Positions 10,501 through 22,638 of a DNA stretch of 64,000 nucleotides are shown here, one piece after another. The first letter of the stretch is position 1. The number at the start of each line of letters is the position of its first letter. This stretch comes from Symbiotaphrina buchneri (taxonomy: Eukaryota > Ascomycota > Symbiotaphrinales > Symbiotaphrinaceae). The stretch lies in assembly GCA_001599915.1 (NCBI GenBank), contig BCIG01000001.1:310001-374000 (forward strand). Direction: 5' to 3'. The notes beneath the pieces were generated by a model. That model worked only from the letters and a program-made list of their open reading frames with translations, made no database searches and had not been told where the DNA came from. The translations under genes were made by a program, and so were the position numbers.

Positions 10501-13015
10501 GTCGCTGACCCAGCGGAGCCTGGGGGTCAAGCTCACTGGAGGCCTATTGCCTATTGGTCAAGGAAAATGAGCCCACCAGAACGAAATTATGAGGTTCATG
10601 ATGCTGAACTACTAGCAATTGTCGCGTGTTTCAAGCAATGGAGACACTACCTTGAGGGAAGTCGTCTCCCTATAGAAGTTATTACTGATCACAATAACTT
10701 GAAGTACTTCATGACTACCAAGGCGTTAACCAGGCGCCAAGCCAGATGGGCTGAAAGACTGGCAGCATATGATTTCAATATTGTTTATCGCAAGGGTACA
10801 AACAACCCTGCAGACGGGCCGTCGCGCCGTGCTGATTATCTGCCTACCCCTCAGGAAGAGGAAGGGGAGATCATGTTGCCTACATTGCAACGCAAGCTAC
10901 AAGCTAGGGCGGCGACAGCCCAAACCCTGGAAAATGGGGGTCGGGGAACCGACCAGAGTGATGATTCAGGGGAACCGAACCGCGGGAACCCCCCTGACGC
11001 TCTTGAGAGTGCAGCCTGGAGATTATTCTCGGTGCACTGGTGTAGGGCAGACACTAGCGCCGTCGCAGCGCCGTCGTGGCATGACCCCCATGGTGTCGCT
11101 ACACAGGGAGACAGGCCAACCCCTGAACGCACGGGTGTTCTAGACCACCTTGTGCCCCGTCTGCTCGTAATCGAGTTGGCGGGTCCCGAAGATGCGTACG
11201 ATCGGCCTCGGACATCGTTCCTACAGCTTTTACGCGATCTTCAGCAGAGGGACGCCTTTGCAAAGGAGATCCGCAAGACTCTAGACAGCGACCCGACAGC
11301 CCGTACAAGTGGGCCAATACCACCAGATTGGCGCCAGGACGACACTGGACTTCTCCGGATTGGGGAAGCCGTGTACGTGCCCACCGACCCTGCTGTACGG
11401 AAGAGATCCTACAGAGGTGTCATGATGACGTTGCAGCAGGCCACTTTGGCGCTGAACGAACACTGGCGCTCCTCCGTCGGAAGTACTGGTGGCCGACAGT
11501 TGTGGAGGACGTCAAAGAATACGTTGATTGTTGTGACATATGCCAGCGCACAAAAGCGCGGAAGCATCGTCGCTACGGTGAGATGCAGGCTATGCCTATG
11601 CCGGACCGCCCCTGGAAAATCCTTACGATGGATTTCATAGTGGGACTGCCACCTAGCTGTGGGCGGGACCAGGCAATCGCCCAAGACAGTATCTTGGTCG
11701 TTGTTGATAAGTATACAAGGATGGTTAAATATATTCCATGCAAGAAAACAATTACTGCTGAAGCTCTCGCAGATCTATTTATCAAGCACGTGCTAAAAGA
11801 CTTCGGCTGCCCGTCGGATATCATATCCGATAGGGGATCAGTGTTTACGAGCAAGTTTTGGTCGACGATGTGCTTCTATTTAAAGGTAAAGCGACGGTTA
11901 TCGACGGCGTTCCACCCGCAGACCGACGGTCAGACGGAACGACAAAACCAGGTCATTGAACATTACCTACGGGTATATACGAATTACCACCAAGATGACT
12001 GGGTAGACTTACTTCCAATGGCCGAGTTTGCGTATAATAGCAGTGTCCACGCAGTCACAAAGCAGTCGCCCTTCTTTCTAATGTACGGCTATCAGCCAGA
12101 ACTGTACCTAGACGTCGAGGACGTCATCTATGGAAGAGAGGCGCCGGCGGCCACCGAACGTATCTTCAACATGAAGACGTCGAGGACCCGGGCCCTACAA
12201 CTATAGGAAAAGGCACGGGCCTACCAAGAGAAGTATTATAACCAAAATCACAAACCACAGAGCTTTGCAGTGGACGATAAGGTGTTATTGGACACACGAA
12301 ATATTAAGACGATCAGGCCGAGCAAGAAATTGGATCACCGTTTCGCCGGACCCTTCCGTATTATCGAAACCGTAGGATCACAGGCGTATCGCCTAGAGTT
12401 ACCGGCAAAATACAAAACAATCCACCCTGTCTTCCATGTATCCCTATTAGAACCGTATCGAACGTCGGATCGCTACTCCACCGAGAAACCAATCCCAGAC
12501 ATAATAGAAGGGGAAGAAGAATGGCAGGTAGAAGAAGTGTTGGGACATAGGACCAGGACGGGGAAAATCCAATACTTAATACGCTGGCAAGGCTTTCCGC
12601 CGTCGGAAGACTCGTGGGAACCCGTCGAACACCTAGCGAATGCGGAAGAGGCCATAGAGGCATACCGGGGAAAATCATCAGCAAATGCCAACAAACGTAA
12701 GGCACAGAACGGGGCTGCCTCTGGGCCCAGGCGGGGACATCGCCGTCGACGAAGCACGAAATAAAACCGAACTACAACTGGGGAACCATATCGAGTACCT
12801 AGGGGGGCGCCGACCGACCACTTGCGCAGCGCCATAGAGGCCAACCATACGACAAATGAGTTATTTATGCGGGTTACAAACAAACGTTGGGGAGCGGTCA
12901 AAGGAGCAGGAAAAAGAACCTCCATTCTCAAGCAAAAGAAGCCACTATCGACTAAGAACCTGACTATCTAAGGTCTCCCGCTGTACGCCGCCGGCACACC
13001 TACGTGTCGCCGGTC

Positions 13016-13962
13016 TTACGCTACTACAGGGCGAGGACCCTCAACTCCATCAGTCAAACCATCGCCGTTATCATTATCTCCATCTTCAAGATCCTCCTCC
13101 TGGCCATCCTCTTCAGACTCAGATGCCTCCGGCTCACCATCGTCATCACCCCCGCAGGTCTCATCATCTTCCTCGTCGGAGCTGACGGGAGCATCGTCAT
13201 CAGACAGCATACCCGTATCGAAATTGTTCTACCGCTGGTTAGTAGCTGCAGAAACGAAGCATACATCTAGGAAGACATACCTTCTCCAGCCAAGCAGCAA
13301 CAAAAACCTTTGTCGTGAGAGCCAAGCTGATCATCGACTGCTGATATCGCTGCTCTAGCGGTACGTTGGCTTGACGTAAAGCCGCGTCTGTCTTGACAGC
13401 AAAGGCCTTTGCAGACTTCTCAAGAGCACGAGCAGCCTTCTTCGCCCTAGAACGAGTTTGTTTGCCTATCTTCTTCGTAGTGTCGGCGACTTCAAGATAA
13501 CTATCGCGACTCTCCAAGAGGCGGTCGAAGTAATTCGAAACCTTCAACGGGATCTGCGACTCGTCAGCGGGAGTCCAGCAAGCTGTAAGGGATACGAACC
13601 TCGAGACACTTCTTGTTCATTTTGAAGCAGCGAGTACACGCTGCACTTCCAGACTTCGGGTTCCAGCAGCAGCGGTTTTCCGGGTCCTTACCCAGCCACT
13701 TCGCGCAACGGACGCATATCTTCTCCGAGAGCTCTTTCTTCGTGAGCAGAGAGGAAGCCGGCTCCTTTCGTGCGGGCGTCAGGCGGTTACGCGGAGCAGA
13801 CATAGCGATCTCAGAGTACAAGACACGTAATTGCGGTGGCAGATCTAACAAGAAGAAAGGTGATCGAGTAGCATGCAGAAAGAAGGCTTGAAGGTTGTTC
13901 GTGGAAGAAGAAGAAGGAGGAGTAGCAGAAGTTGGGCGAGCCATGTTGGCAAAGCCGGCCAT
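13016..13962 (-). CDS. Antisense Cys-rich, acidic-tailed protein carried inside the Gypsy element
   Basis: On the strand opposite to gag-pol, between the chromodomain and the 3' LTR, a three-exon gene can be read. It has two short introns: about 46 bp near 13.58 kb (GTTCGT...CGCAG) and about 52 bp near 13.25 kb (GTATGT...GGTAG, with a TACTAAC branch site). All joins are in phase and give about 282 residues. A Ser/Thr/Pro-rich start leads to a Cys cluster near residues 88-124 with spacing CX2C-X11-CC-X9-CX2C-X6-C, a probable zinc-binding fold. A basic, Ala/Lys-rich helical region follows (about 122-212), then a strongly acidic Asp/Glu tail. I do not recognise a named family, although uncharacterised fungal proteins with similar Cys spacing exist. 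A DNA- or chromatin-binding role is inference. Met at 13944 is another possible start. Confidence 0.6.
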
Positions 13963-14368
13963 AAGGGCAACAATAGGAGGTGAATGGAAGACGTTCTCTT
14001 TGTTGCCCAAGGGTCTTGATAGACGTCGGGCCTCACAGCGGTTACCTAGGGTATCGTTGGCGATGACCTTGGTAGGTGAAAAAGAACAAAGGGAACCATA
14101 CCCAAGGCTACTTATAGCCGCAAAAAGGTTGCTGTCACACCAGCTGGATGTGGAAGACAAGCAAGGATGCCGTCGGGCTTGAGGTGAGCGAGGATAAGGT
14201 GAAGTAGGAAGCAAGTGAGGTGAGAAGTGAGGTGAGGTGAAGCTGTACAATGTGTGCATCACCAAGGCTTGGCCAGGTGATCGCAAGCGTCCCGCTCTCA
14301 CATGACTCCTGCTGCCACATCAACTTACTGCTGGCCTTGGGGACCAAGGCCATGGAAGGGGGAGTAAT

Positions 14369-14775
14369 TGTGAGCCGCGCTCATTGGTGAACCAGCCAGT
14401 GGTACGTTGGGAAGCGCCCGGCGGATAGCCGTCGGAGACTCGGGTATACGGCATCCTTATCTGCCTTGGCAGGTTCGTCTCAGCATGCTAGTGATCCTGG
14501 GGGTGTGCACTAGTTATATCTGAGGGTGTGGTCGTCGGACACCTGTCGGACAGCCAGCGGTCTGTCTGCGTATACCGGGTCTACGGCATTCCCACCCAGT
14601 GCAGGGACTCGAAGGAGTCCCGGTATATAGTGCTGGCCAGATCTCATGTTTGGATAGCCAGCGATTAGTTTTGGAATCTACCGGACTGATAGCTACCCCC
14701 TCGCCGCCGCCTCGCCGTGTGTCCTCCACCAGATATTGTAGCAGCCTAAGAAGCCAGTCGCATATAGCCCTCACA
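14369..14775 (+). repeat. 3' LTR of Gypsy element
   Basis: The LTR is 407 bp with the same ends as the 5' copy and is followed by ATAAT, the target duplication. It is preceded by a purine-rich tract (GGAAGGGGGAG) suited to priming plus-strand synthesis. Confidence 0.97.
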
Positions 14776-15068
14776 ATAATGGTTATTCTTATCATATTCA
14801 TTCAATCAGGAACAAAGAACTATTTACCAAACTAACTACTAACTAGATATTATTGGTATTAAATGTCAACAACAACCTGTAGGTAGCGCTGGGTTGGTAA
14901 ACCATGCAAAGTGGGAAAAACCATAACACTGGCAACAGTGGCAAGCTTAGTTTGGATTTTGAACATATTGTCAGCAATGCCAGCCATCAACGAAGTCTGC
15001 ATTGGCTATGTACTAGAGCCTATTGCTGCTTTAATATTTGATTTCATCCACAATCCCACATAGGACTT

Positions 15069-18000
15069 CTAACGCTTCTTTGATCCTTTCCCACCTCGCG
15101 GCTTCCCCTTGGCTTGACCACTTCTTGCAGTCCCTCCTGATGCTCCACCTGACATCATGACCCTAACCTTGCCTACTGGGATGGTATTGATTACTTCAGT
15201 GTCTTTCCACGCTTTGATCAGTTCCATCTCCCGAGGCCATATCTTCTCCTTATCTTCGCTTTTTTCGTCAACATTTTTCCTTTCCGAACCGGCACTAATC
15301 CATCTCGCCAAAATTTCTTTGACAGCCTTGCCTTTTTTCTGGCTCCCAGGCTGCAATTTCACCTTGTACTTATACTTGCACATGGCGCTCCACGGGGCAC
15401 AAATTGGAATGGCCTCCAATATCTCATCGCCTGGCAATGGTGCGCCGACGAGGCTGTCCAGTAGTGTCATCGAATGCTGCTCTTCCTCGTCTAATATCTC
15501 GATGTTTTCTTCCCGCATCAACCGACGAACCTCTTCATGTTCCTTAGCAGCCATTGCGGCCTTGTCATGTTGTGCTTTTCGTCGTTGTCTCTGAAAATCC
15601 TTTTCTTCTTCCCTTGCCTTCTTCGCCTTTGCCTCCTCTTCGGCTTTCTCCTTCGCGGCTTGAGAACCGAGCAACTTCATGGCAATCGCTCTATCTTCCG
15701 CATCTTGATCTGCATACTTGCCGGCCAGCCTTTTCTTCTTGCCACTTTTGCCGCGCACCTGTGGTGTTGCCGATCCATTTCTGCTCGATTCATTTTGATG
15801 TTTTGGCCGAGACCCTTCTTCACCCGGTGTTCCAGGCTCAGATGCGACACTGATGCCTTTCCGCAGCAGTCTCCGCTCCCTTGCCGATAGGTGGCGAATA
15901 CTACTGTCGGGCTGCGAGCCCTTCTCCCCACTCTCCCTTTCCAGTCCATCAGGATCCTGCCCCTGCCCTTCTTCCCAGTTATGGTCCTCGTCTCCTCGCT
16001 CTTCTGAAGGGCTTTCACTCTCCTGACCCACCACACTCTCTGTTTCGGCATGGGGATCGGTCTGCAGAGGATTGGGACGCGAGGTTCCTACCCCTTGACC
16101 TTCGTCTGAATCTCCTTCTAACTCTCCCTCTGACTTGGCATCCTCGGCGGTCTCACTTGAAATTTCCGAATGGTTTGTTTCATCTTGCACGTCACCATCA
16201 TGTAGCGAGAGAACTTCCATCCGCTCCTGCTCATCGACCGTCTTGTCTGCTCTCTCCGCCGAAGGTTCCTCCACTCGAAGTCTGTGTTTGACATGTCGAG
16301 CTTTACTCTCTTCAGTAATCTGAAACATGACCCCGAAACCCAGTAATAGCTGAGAAGGGGGCAGAAAATTCTTCTTTCCACGGATCATGAATGAACCGGT
16401 TGATAAGTATTCACCAGTGGGTTCAGTTTTGGACACCTGATCAGAGGTTACCCACCAAGCGGACATGACGGCTTTTGAATCCCAAGCGCTCGATGTGGCC
16501 ACAGAATAATTCCCTGCCTGCGATAAAGTAGAAGGGGGAATAGGAGCGTCTGGTGTAGAAGGAACATTCTTAATGATGACCGATGCAGCTCCTTGAATGT
16601 CTGCATGGACGTAAATGTCGCCCTTTTTCAGATACCTTCTATAGAGTATTTCATTCTGTTGAGCGTCTTTGCCCCTATAACATGGTGAGTGCTGTGTGGG
16701 TACAGTCAAAGGTACTAACTTACCCTAAAACAAGGTAACCGTCAGAAGAAATGAAGTACAGAAACTTTTCGAAGCATAATTGCTTTCGAACGGGTCGTAA
16801 TACTGCCTTCTCTGACTTCAGGCCTTTTTGTAGGTCATTCTGGATCTTTCTTTCCTGGGCCTTCAGAGCCTTCGATGACGACTGTACAGTTCTTTCCTCT
16901 TTAGAAGCTGCGGTCTTCTTCTGCTCGTAATATTGCCTAGCATTAGCCCACGGAGATAGACCTAGATCTATATCGATGGCTAGTCGTCTGTCAGCTACCG
17001 TTGCTGAAGGGTTAGAGGGTGCTTCATCATCTGAGGGCTCTTCATCTGTCTCATCGCCCTCAAGAAGGCCATGACTCTCATCTTCGAAATCTTCTTCGCC
17101 TAGTAGTAAGGTCACGGTGTTTTCTTGAAGCTTTAATGGTAACTTGATGATTTCAGCAACAGGGTTATGCCTCCTCTGTTCTGACTCGATAAGCTTTCCA
17201 ATGTCAACCCAGTCCATTCCCGGCCCAATCAGACCATTGACAGCTGCTATTGCCTCTTCGACCCATTGTAAGTTGGCTTCAATGGCCCCGGCTTTTCGGA
17301 CATTTAATTGTTGTACAGCTTGTAAACCTCCGAGCCGACGCTCATGATCTGCTCGAGCTGCTTCTAGCTTCCGCTTCGCATTCTCCTCCCTATCTTGCAA
17401 CTTAGACTGAAGCTTCTGCCCTTCAATAGACGAGTAGAACTCGTCCACTGTTTTATTGAAGCTCTCGAATTCCAGAATTGTCGATGTAGGATCATCTTCG
17501 AACTGTCTCGCCTTGAAAGGGTGAAAATCTTCATATAGTAGCTCTCCAGATGACGGCGGCCCATTCCTTCCAGCGGAACCTTCTGGATCTGGGTTTGGAC
17601 CAAGTTTTGGCCTAGCAGGTTTTGCGATTATGTAGCCCTTCGAGACAGCTGAACCAGTTATGCCTTGTACCACGACTTCCGCTTCTTTCAAGACATCCAT
17701 CAATCCATGGAATAGCTCTTCTTTGCCAAGCACTTCCTCTGGTTTCAATGTCGGGTCATAACCTCTCACCTTGAAAGCATGCTCAAGCAACACTGGAGGG
17801 TATTCCGTCAACGTATTGCTGATAGACCTTTTTAAGTCATCATTTGAGGTCTTCTTGGACTTCTTCCCGTGGCTGAGTGATTGGGTCGCTTGCCGCTTGT
17901 CAATCGCATTTTGAAGTGCGTTTCTGACGCGCTCCTCGCTCAAAGGAGGTACACCATTGTAATTCTGACGGTGATCGAGCTTGTAGGTAAAGCCCGGCCG

Positions 18001-18548
18001 AAGATGTTCCTCTTCTGGGCCTTCAAAAACGCTCCTGAACAGACTCAACACCTTCAAATTGGCGTCGGTAAGCACGATATTGCCTGCGGCAAAGAACTCC
18101 AGGAACAATCGATATTGTCCATCACTGAATGTCAGCTCTATGACCCGATCGGTCCCCACTTGTGAAACGGCTGTCACCCGTCTTGTCCGCAGAAATTTCC
18201 GTAGCCGTGCAACAAAAGCCGATGGAGCTGTGGCTGTGGTCCTTGCGAAGTCAGTCAGATGGCATCTGAAACCTGTATCCACTACCAGTTGTCGCCGATT
18301 GTCCGGTCTCGCGAATTTCAAGAGGAATATGCGCTAGTTTTAAATCATCATCAACAAGACCGCCTAATGCGGGACATGGTCGGGATGCTCACTGAGGAGA
18401 GGTCATAGACATTAGCCAGGCGTAGGCTCGTCAGACTGCTTGAAAGCTCATGCGCGATGACCTGTGGGGCATTCGTAAATTGCGGTCATGGCAACAAAGG
18501 TATTCTCAAGCGTACCTTTACATCAAGTGAAGAGAATCTCTGCTTCAT
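15069..18548 (-). CDS. RQC2: Ribosome quality control complex subunit 2 (NEMF/Tae2 family)
   Basis: Four exons: 18516-18548, 18393-18461, 16724-18333 and 15069-16674 (introns of 54, 59 and 49 bp), giving 1105 residues, the usual size. The family binds 60S subunits carrying stalled nascent chains, helps Ltn1 ubiquitinate them and directs CAT-tailing in the cytosol. The N-terminal NFACT-N domain begins MKQRFSSLDVKV, with Asp9 and the Asp-Arg pair at residues 96-97 (QVGTDRVIEL); the matching residues in yeast are needed for CAT-tailing. A coiled-coil middle follows, then the NFACT-R domain (GKDAQQNEILYRRYLKKGDI, HADIQGAASVIIKN), a long acidic and basic low-complexity linker, and an NFACT-C domain (ICAPWSAMCKYKYKVKLQPG). 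The stop lies 294 bp from the 3' LTR of the Gypsy element. The first exon is only 33 nt but matches the family start. Confidence 0.95.
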
Positions 18549-19273
18549 GATGATCAGCGGAGACTTGAATAGCCTGCTGTGTGGATTCAGACGTCGTTTT
18601 GGAGATTGCGGGGCAAACTTTCGCAGCTCGTGCAAGCGCATGCGCCTGTCAGCTACGAAATATAATGAAATAGCATCTGACGTAGAGGCTCGCCTTAACT
18701 ACCTCGAGCCTTAACTACCTTACCTAAGTGGGTAGGTAGGTAGTTAACTATTATTTAATAGAAAGGTCCCTAAGCTTACCATGTTCTACCTTTTCAAGGC
18801 AACTACTTTTAACTGTACCTTACCGTTGTTATCTCTACCTTGATCAAAGGCCTTACCGACCCTGACGGATCGTCGAACAACTCCTTTCGTTTACGTCTGT
18901 TGATGCCGTGATCAAATCAAGTTCGCATGACATTTTTGATGACATTCCGATGCTAAAACATTTGGTTTCGTAGAGGGCACGAATACCGGACCCCTTTCTA
19001 TAAGGTAAGGTAGAGAAACTGAACCCACTACGCGGAATCAGGATGCCACCTATCAACCCCCCTTAGACAGCCTCGTTGATACGGAAGTGATATCATGCAC
19101 CCCATTTCCCTCTCGAAACTGGTGTCACACCAAAATAACAAACTACCCAGGGGGAATGACCACCTAGAGCGATCGTACGACGTAGGACTACCTGTCCCGC
19201 AACTGACTCCGTTAATTGCAGAACGTGCTCTGATCATGCAAGACCAGGCACGAGGTAAATCAATTCCAAACAC
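18549..19273. other. Intergenic, TACCTT/AAGGTA-rich
   Basis: This holds the RQC2 promoter and the 3' flank of the coatomer zeta gene. Around 18700-18850 the short unit TACCT and its complement recur many times (for example ACCTTACCTAAG and GGTAGGTAGGTAG). No gene is supported. Confidence 0.6.
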
Positions 19274-19928
19274 TCATAGCCCTTGCCGTAACCGCTCGCT
19301 CAACTTCATTTTCCCGAATTCCCACGCATTGAGCAGCCCCTGTTCCGACAGATCTATCCCTTTCACGCTTGTGATATCTTGGACTGGGGGTCGGCTGACC
19401 CTAGAAGCAACCACGACAGGATCAGTCTCCAATATAATCCCATCGTCCACAATCTCATCCACGGCGAGAGACACAAGGTCGTAGTTCTCAATTATGGTTC
19501 GTTTATCGATCGAGTTCCTGGAGTACACTCAACCATTGCCCTGAACAGAAGCCGGATACATACTTGAGGAGAAGACTCAAAGAGTCTCTTAATGCCAGCA
19601 CCACATTGTACAACAAAATCTCGTTTTCGTCGGCGCCGCCCACCACGTAGAGCATTACATCGCTCTCCAACTTGAAGACGATGACACGGTTGTCGTAGAG
19701 TATGATATCTGTCGTCTGCTTGGCGGTTTTCTCCAGTAGACCTTTCTCGAATGCCTTTTGTTCCTTGACAGTAGGATACGGGCTGACTCCTGGCCCGCTG
19801 GTGGAATGTGCTGCGACACCGGCAGTCGGGTGCGGTGCGGAATAGTATTTGGCGAGTATGCGTGAGGAGTCATCAGTGCTCAAGATGAGTACGGCGTTCA
19901 CAGAGAAGAGCGACATGTTGGTCGGCAT
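19274..19928 (-). CDS. RET3: Coatomer subunit zeta
   Basis: Two exons, 19564-19928 and 19274-19517, with a 46-bp intron (GTATGT...CTCCAG), give 202 residues, normal for the family. Zeta-COP is the small longin-like subunit of the COPI coat and drives retrograde Golgi-to-ER and intra-Golgi vesicle formation. The start MSLFSVNAVLILSTDDSSRI and later KRTIIENYDLVSLAVDEIVD are hallmark stretches. Start at 19928 (MPTNMSLFS) is preferred; Met at 19916 is possible. An Ala/Gly/Ser/Pro insert (APHPTAGVAAHSTSGPG) near residues 28-45 is typical of fungal orthologues. The gene is divergent from the CIA84-like gene across 326 bp. Confidence 0.93.
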
Positions 19929-20254
19929 GATGGGCAGGTGGTCGAGAAGCAGAGTACTGCTCCGTACCAAAGGGAAGTTGAAGCTCTGGACTCGTTGGCC
20001 TGACCTTGTCGCGAATGCTGAATGAACGCACGAGTTGTCCAAATGTGGTTGCATGCACTGGTGTCGCACTTCGCGAACTTGCGGGAAATTCCGTCGCGAC
20101 TCAAGTTGCACGAAATTGTTCGGCTTGGGAAATTGTCACGAACGCTGTTCACGCTGGACCTCCTAAGCGGATGGAGGTTAATGCTTGAAGGCACAAAACC
20201 AGCCCGATATATACGAAGGTAGATCGTGCTGCTCCATGATTAAGATCCCTTGGT
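19929..20254. promoter_or_regulatory. Shared divergent promoter (coatomer zeta / CIA84-like)
   Basis: Only 326 bp separate the two start codons, so promoters of both genes must lie here or overlap the transcribed ends. No clear TATA box is visible on either strand. Confidence 0.5.
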
Positions 20255-22638
20255 ATGGCCCAGAACGTCCTTCAGCGACAGCTGGCTGCGCAAATATGCC
20301 CTCGAGCACCTTTCCTGTTACCACCTCGCGCATGTGCAGCTGCCCGGACCGCTTCGAAATTCAGAATTGCCTCCAGAGCTTTCTCAACCGGGCTTGTATG
20401 TGCCAAAAGCTCCGGTACTTCTCGGCAGAAGGATCTCAAGATCGAAAAAAGCCGTTCCAGACATCGGAGTTCGAATGAGCAACGCGGACATACTCGCGTT
20501 CCAGGAGACGAGGAGGACGATCTTACACTTAATATTCGAGAGGTATGTGCCTCCTTGAGGAACTTTCGAGTTAAGCTAATCCGTACCAACAGATCGTCTG
20601 TTTTCGTGAGGCTCTGAGTTCTATGAATCTCGAACACATTATCGCTTTGTATCCTTCAGTCGTCCCGGGTCCACTTTTCAGCTCATCAGACAGCTTGGAG
20701 CTTGCTCGAACGCTCCATAATTATGCTCGTCACCAGCTCAAGCGCACGGGAAGTACCCAAAAGCCAAAATTCTTGGTGTTCGTCGAAAGGGTAATTACGG
20801 ATCTCAAAGACAGAAGACTGCCTCCTCATCCTCAGGCATCGCTTCACCTGCTCTCCTACTTCAAAGAGACAGGCCAATATGAAGCTGGCTTGGATTTCTG
20901 GAAGTGGCTTTGTAGAGAAAACGAAGACTATGCAGACGCCAGAACTTATGGTGCGGCAATTGAATTACTCGCATATTACGGCCAGCCGTTGGAAGATCTT
21001 GAGACTCTCTACTCGTATACCCTGCAAAGATTTCCGGGACAATTCAGCGAATATCATTTATCTCCTGATGCAATCCTTCAAGACCGCTCGCAGTCAATAA
21101 CTCACAAGGGAAGTAGTCTGACTCTACTTCAAGGGATAGTAACGGCAAGATTATTGCACGGGGACTGGAAGGGCGCCTATCTTGGCTTGGATACTGCATT
21201 ACGACTGTATCCCACCCAGGTACCGGCTGACTTCTTCAGTCGTTTCATATATGAACGTCCACTCTCTGAAGCGTACATTATCTTTCTATTAGCTTGTCGA
21301 ACAGGAACAAGTGTTTCTTATTGGCAGCTGTTGGCGATACTCGAGGGTCTGGCTGAATCCTTGATTCCAGGTGACATCAAGGGCAATATATGCTTAGTAA
21401 ATTGTATGTTGAATGCGATGGAAGCCTACATCGGCGCTGGTGGAGGCAACGACACCACACAGCTCAATTTTCTTGTCAAGAATGTTCTCCGCATCCTACC
21501 TGTTGGGATACCGGAATCTATAGACGAAGCGTTTCCTCTGTACGAGCAACTATACCAAATTACCACATCGGCGGCAGCTAACATAATCGCGGCCTTTTCG
21601 CGAATGGGGACATCTGCTCAGGCAGATACATTCAATAATATTATATCTACGGCGGGCAATTTGAGAAATCAGAAACTGGTTCACAGCGGCGTCAAGCTTC
21701 TCGGCGCCTCTGGCATGGGAAATAACGTCATGAGTCACCTGACAAAGATTGATGCGGCAGGCAAGACTGGTGACTTCGAGCTTGTGGTGGACAGCTGGAG
21801 GAGCCTGACAGATTTACTGTCCAAGACCGACCAGCCGATAGAACCAAAATATTGCAAGACGCTAGGCAGAGCTGCTCGAAGAATTGCTTCACCGCAATTG
21901 GTAGAGAATGAGCTGCAAAGGCTTCAAATCACGGAGGAGTCACCTCTGTACAAGATTGCTATGAAGGAGGCTACAACAAACCAGGCCGAAGCTGTCCAGG
22001 ACGCTGAGGACGGATTCTTTGGTGCTGGGAAGGCTGGCAAGACAGAGATGGCCGGATATATGACGGAGCTTCAGTCGTACCTCAAAGCCTTGACTCAGAA
22101 GATTCAGCACTTTACGGACATGAGCAGCTCTCCAAGATTGCGGGATTTCCACAGGGACCCCCTGCCAATGACGCCCCCAAGCCAACTATTACCTTCGACG
22201 GGTGTGGACCGACTAGTCTACGATGAGATGAGTACGGATGTGGATGGGCCAAGGGATTCGCCTGAAGGGCGCAAGATCGAACCGGCTGTCAGCCCTACCG
22301 GGTATCCATTTGATGAATTACGCTTTCAGAACTGGCGCACGATCAACTGGCTACTGGCCGAGGCGAAGTCATACCAAGAGACCCGGGAGGCTGCGGTGGA
22401 TGCTGCACTGGAGATGGGAGCAGCAGTGCCAGGGCCAAGACGAGATGGCAAGTTTGATGCATTACGCTACCAGAATTGCTTTCAATCTACGAGTATTGAA
22501 GGGCAGTCCAGTCCGTCGGTCGATGACGGGGACATGGCCAGTGCGCAGAGTGTGACACCGTCGTTGTCGAGTCTAGCGACGACTATCAAAAGACTCAGAG
22601 GCGTTGAGCTTGGGACAGGAGCATCTCCAGCTCCTTGA
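20255..22638 (+). CDS. Mitochondrial complex I intermediate-associated protein 84-like
   Basis: Two exons, 20255-20542 and 20593-22638 (50-bp intron, GTATGT...CAACAG), give 777 residues. The N terminus (MAQNVLQRQLAAQICPRAPF and following Arg/Ala/Ser-rich stretch) looks like a mitochondrial presequence. The body is helical and repeat-like, with stretches such as LLQGIVTARLLHGDWKGAYL and ALRLYPTQVPADFFSRFIYE that I associate with CIA84, a PPR-like factor needed to assemble the membrane arm of respiratory complex I in Neurospora. The size fits an 84-kDa protein. The last 180 residues are less conserved and low in complexity. The assignment rests on remembered family sequence, so another mitochondrial PPR-like protein remains possible. 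Confidence 0.65.

Larger units (their letters stand above)
7144..14775 (+). mobile_element. Gypsy-family LTR retrotransposon of the chromovirus type, broken
   Basis: This element is 7632 bp long, bounded by two 407-bp LTRs and by the target duplication ATAAT (7139-7143 and 14776-14780). Parts in order, with approximate positions: gag from about 7.6 kb with a CCHC zinc knuckle near 8.8 kb; aspartic protease (DTGAE) near 9.0 kb; reverse transcriptase about 9.5-10.3 kb with YLDD; RNase H about 10.4-10.8 kb; integrase about 11.4-12.2 kb with an HHCC region and DDE core; chromodomain about 12.5-12.7 kb. A 1.6-kb segment with an antisense gene then leads to a purine-rich tract before the 3' LTR. 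This order (integrase last, chromodomain at the end) defines chromoviruses. The coding region is broken, with about two interruptions. No standard primer-binding site was recognised just inside the 5' LTR. Identical LTRs imply a recent insertion. It is GC-richer than the AT block it sits in. Confidence 0.95.

Noticed and set aside
15157-16323. Several plus-strand open frames opposite the RQC2 gene
   Set aside because: They mirror the low-complexity, charged linker of RQC2, whose domains on the minus strand are unmistakable.
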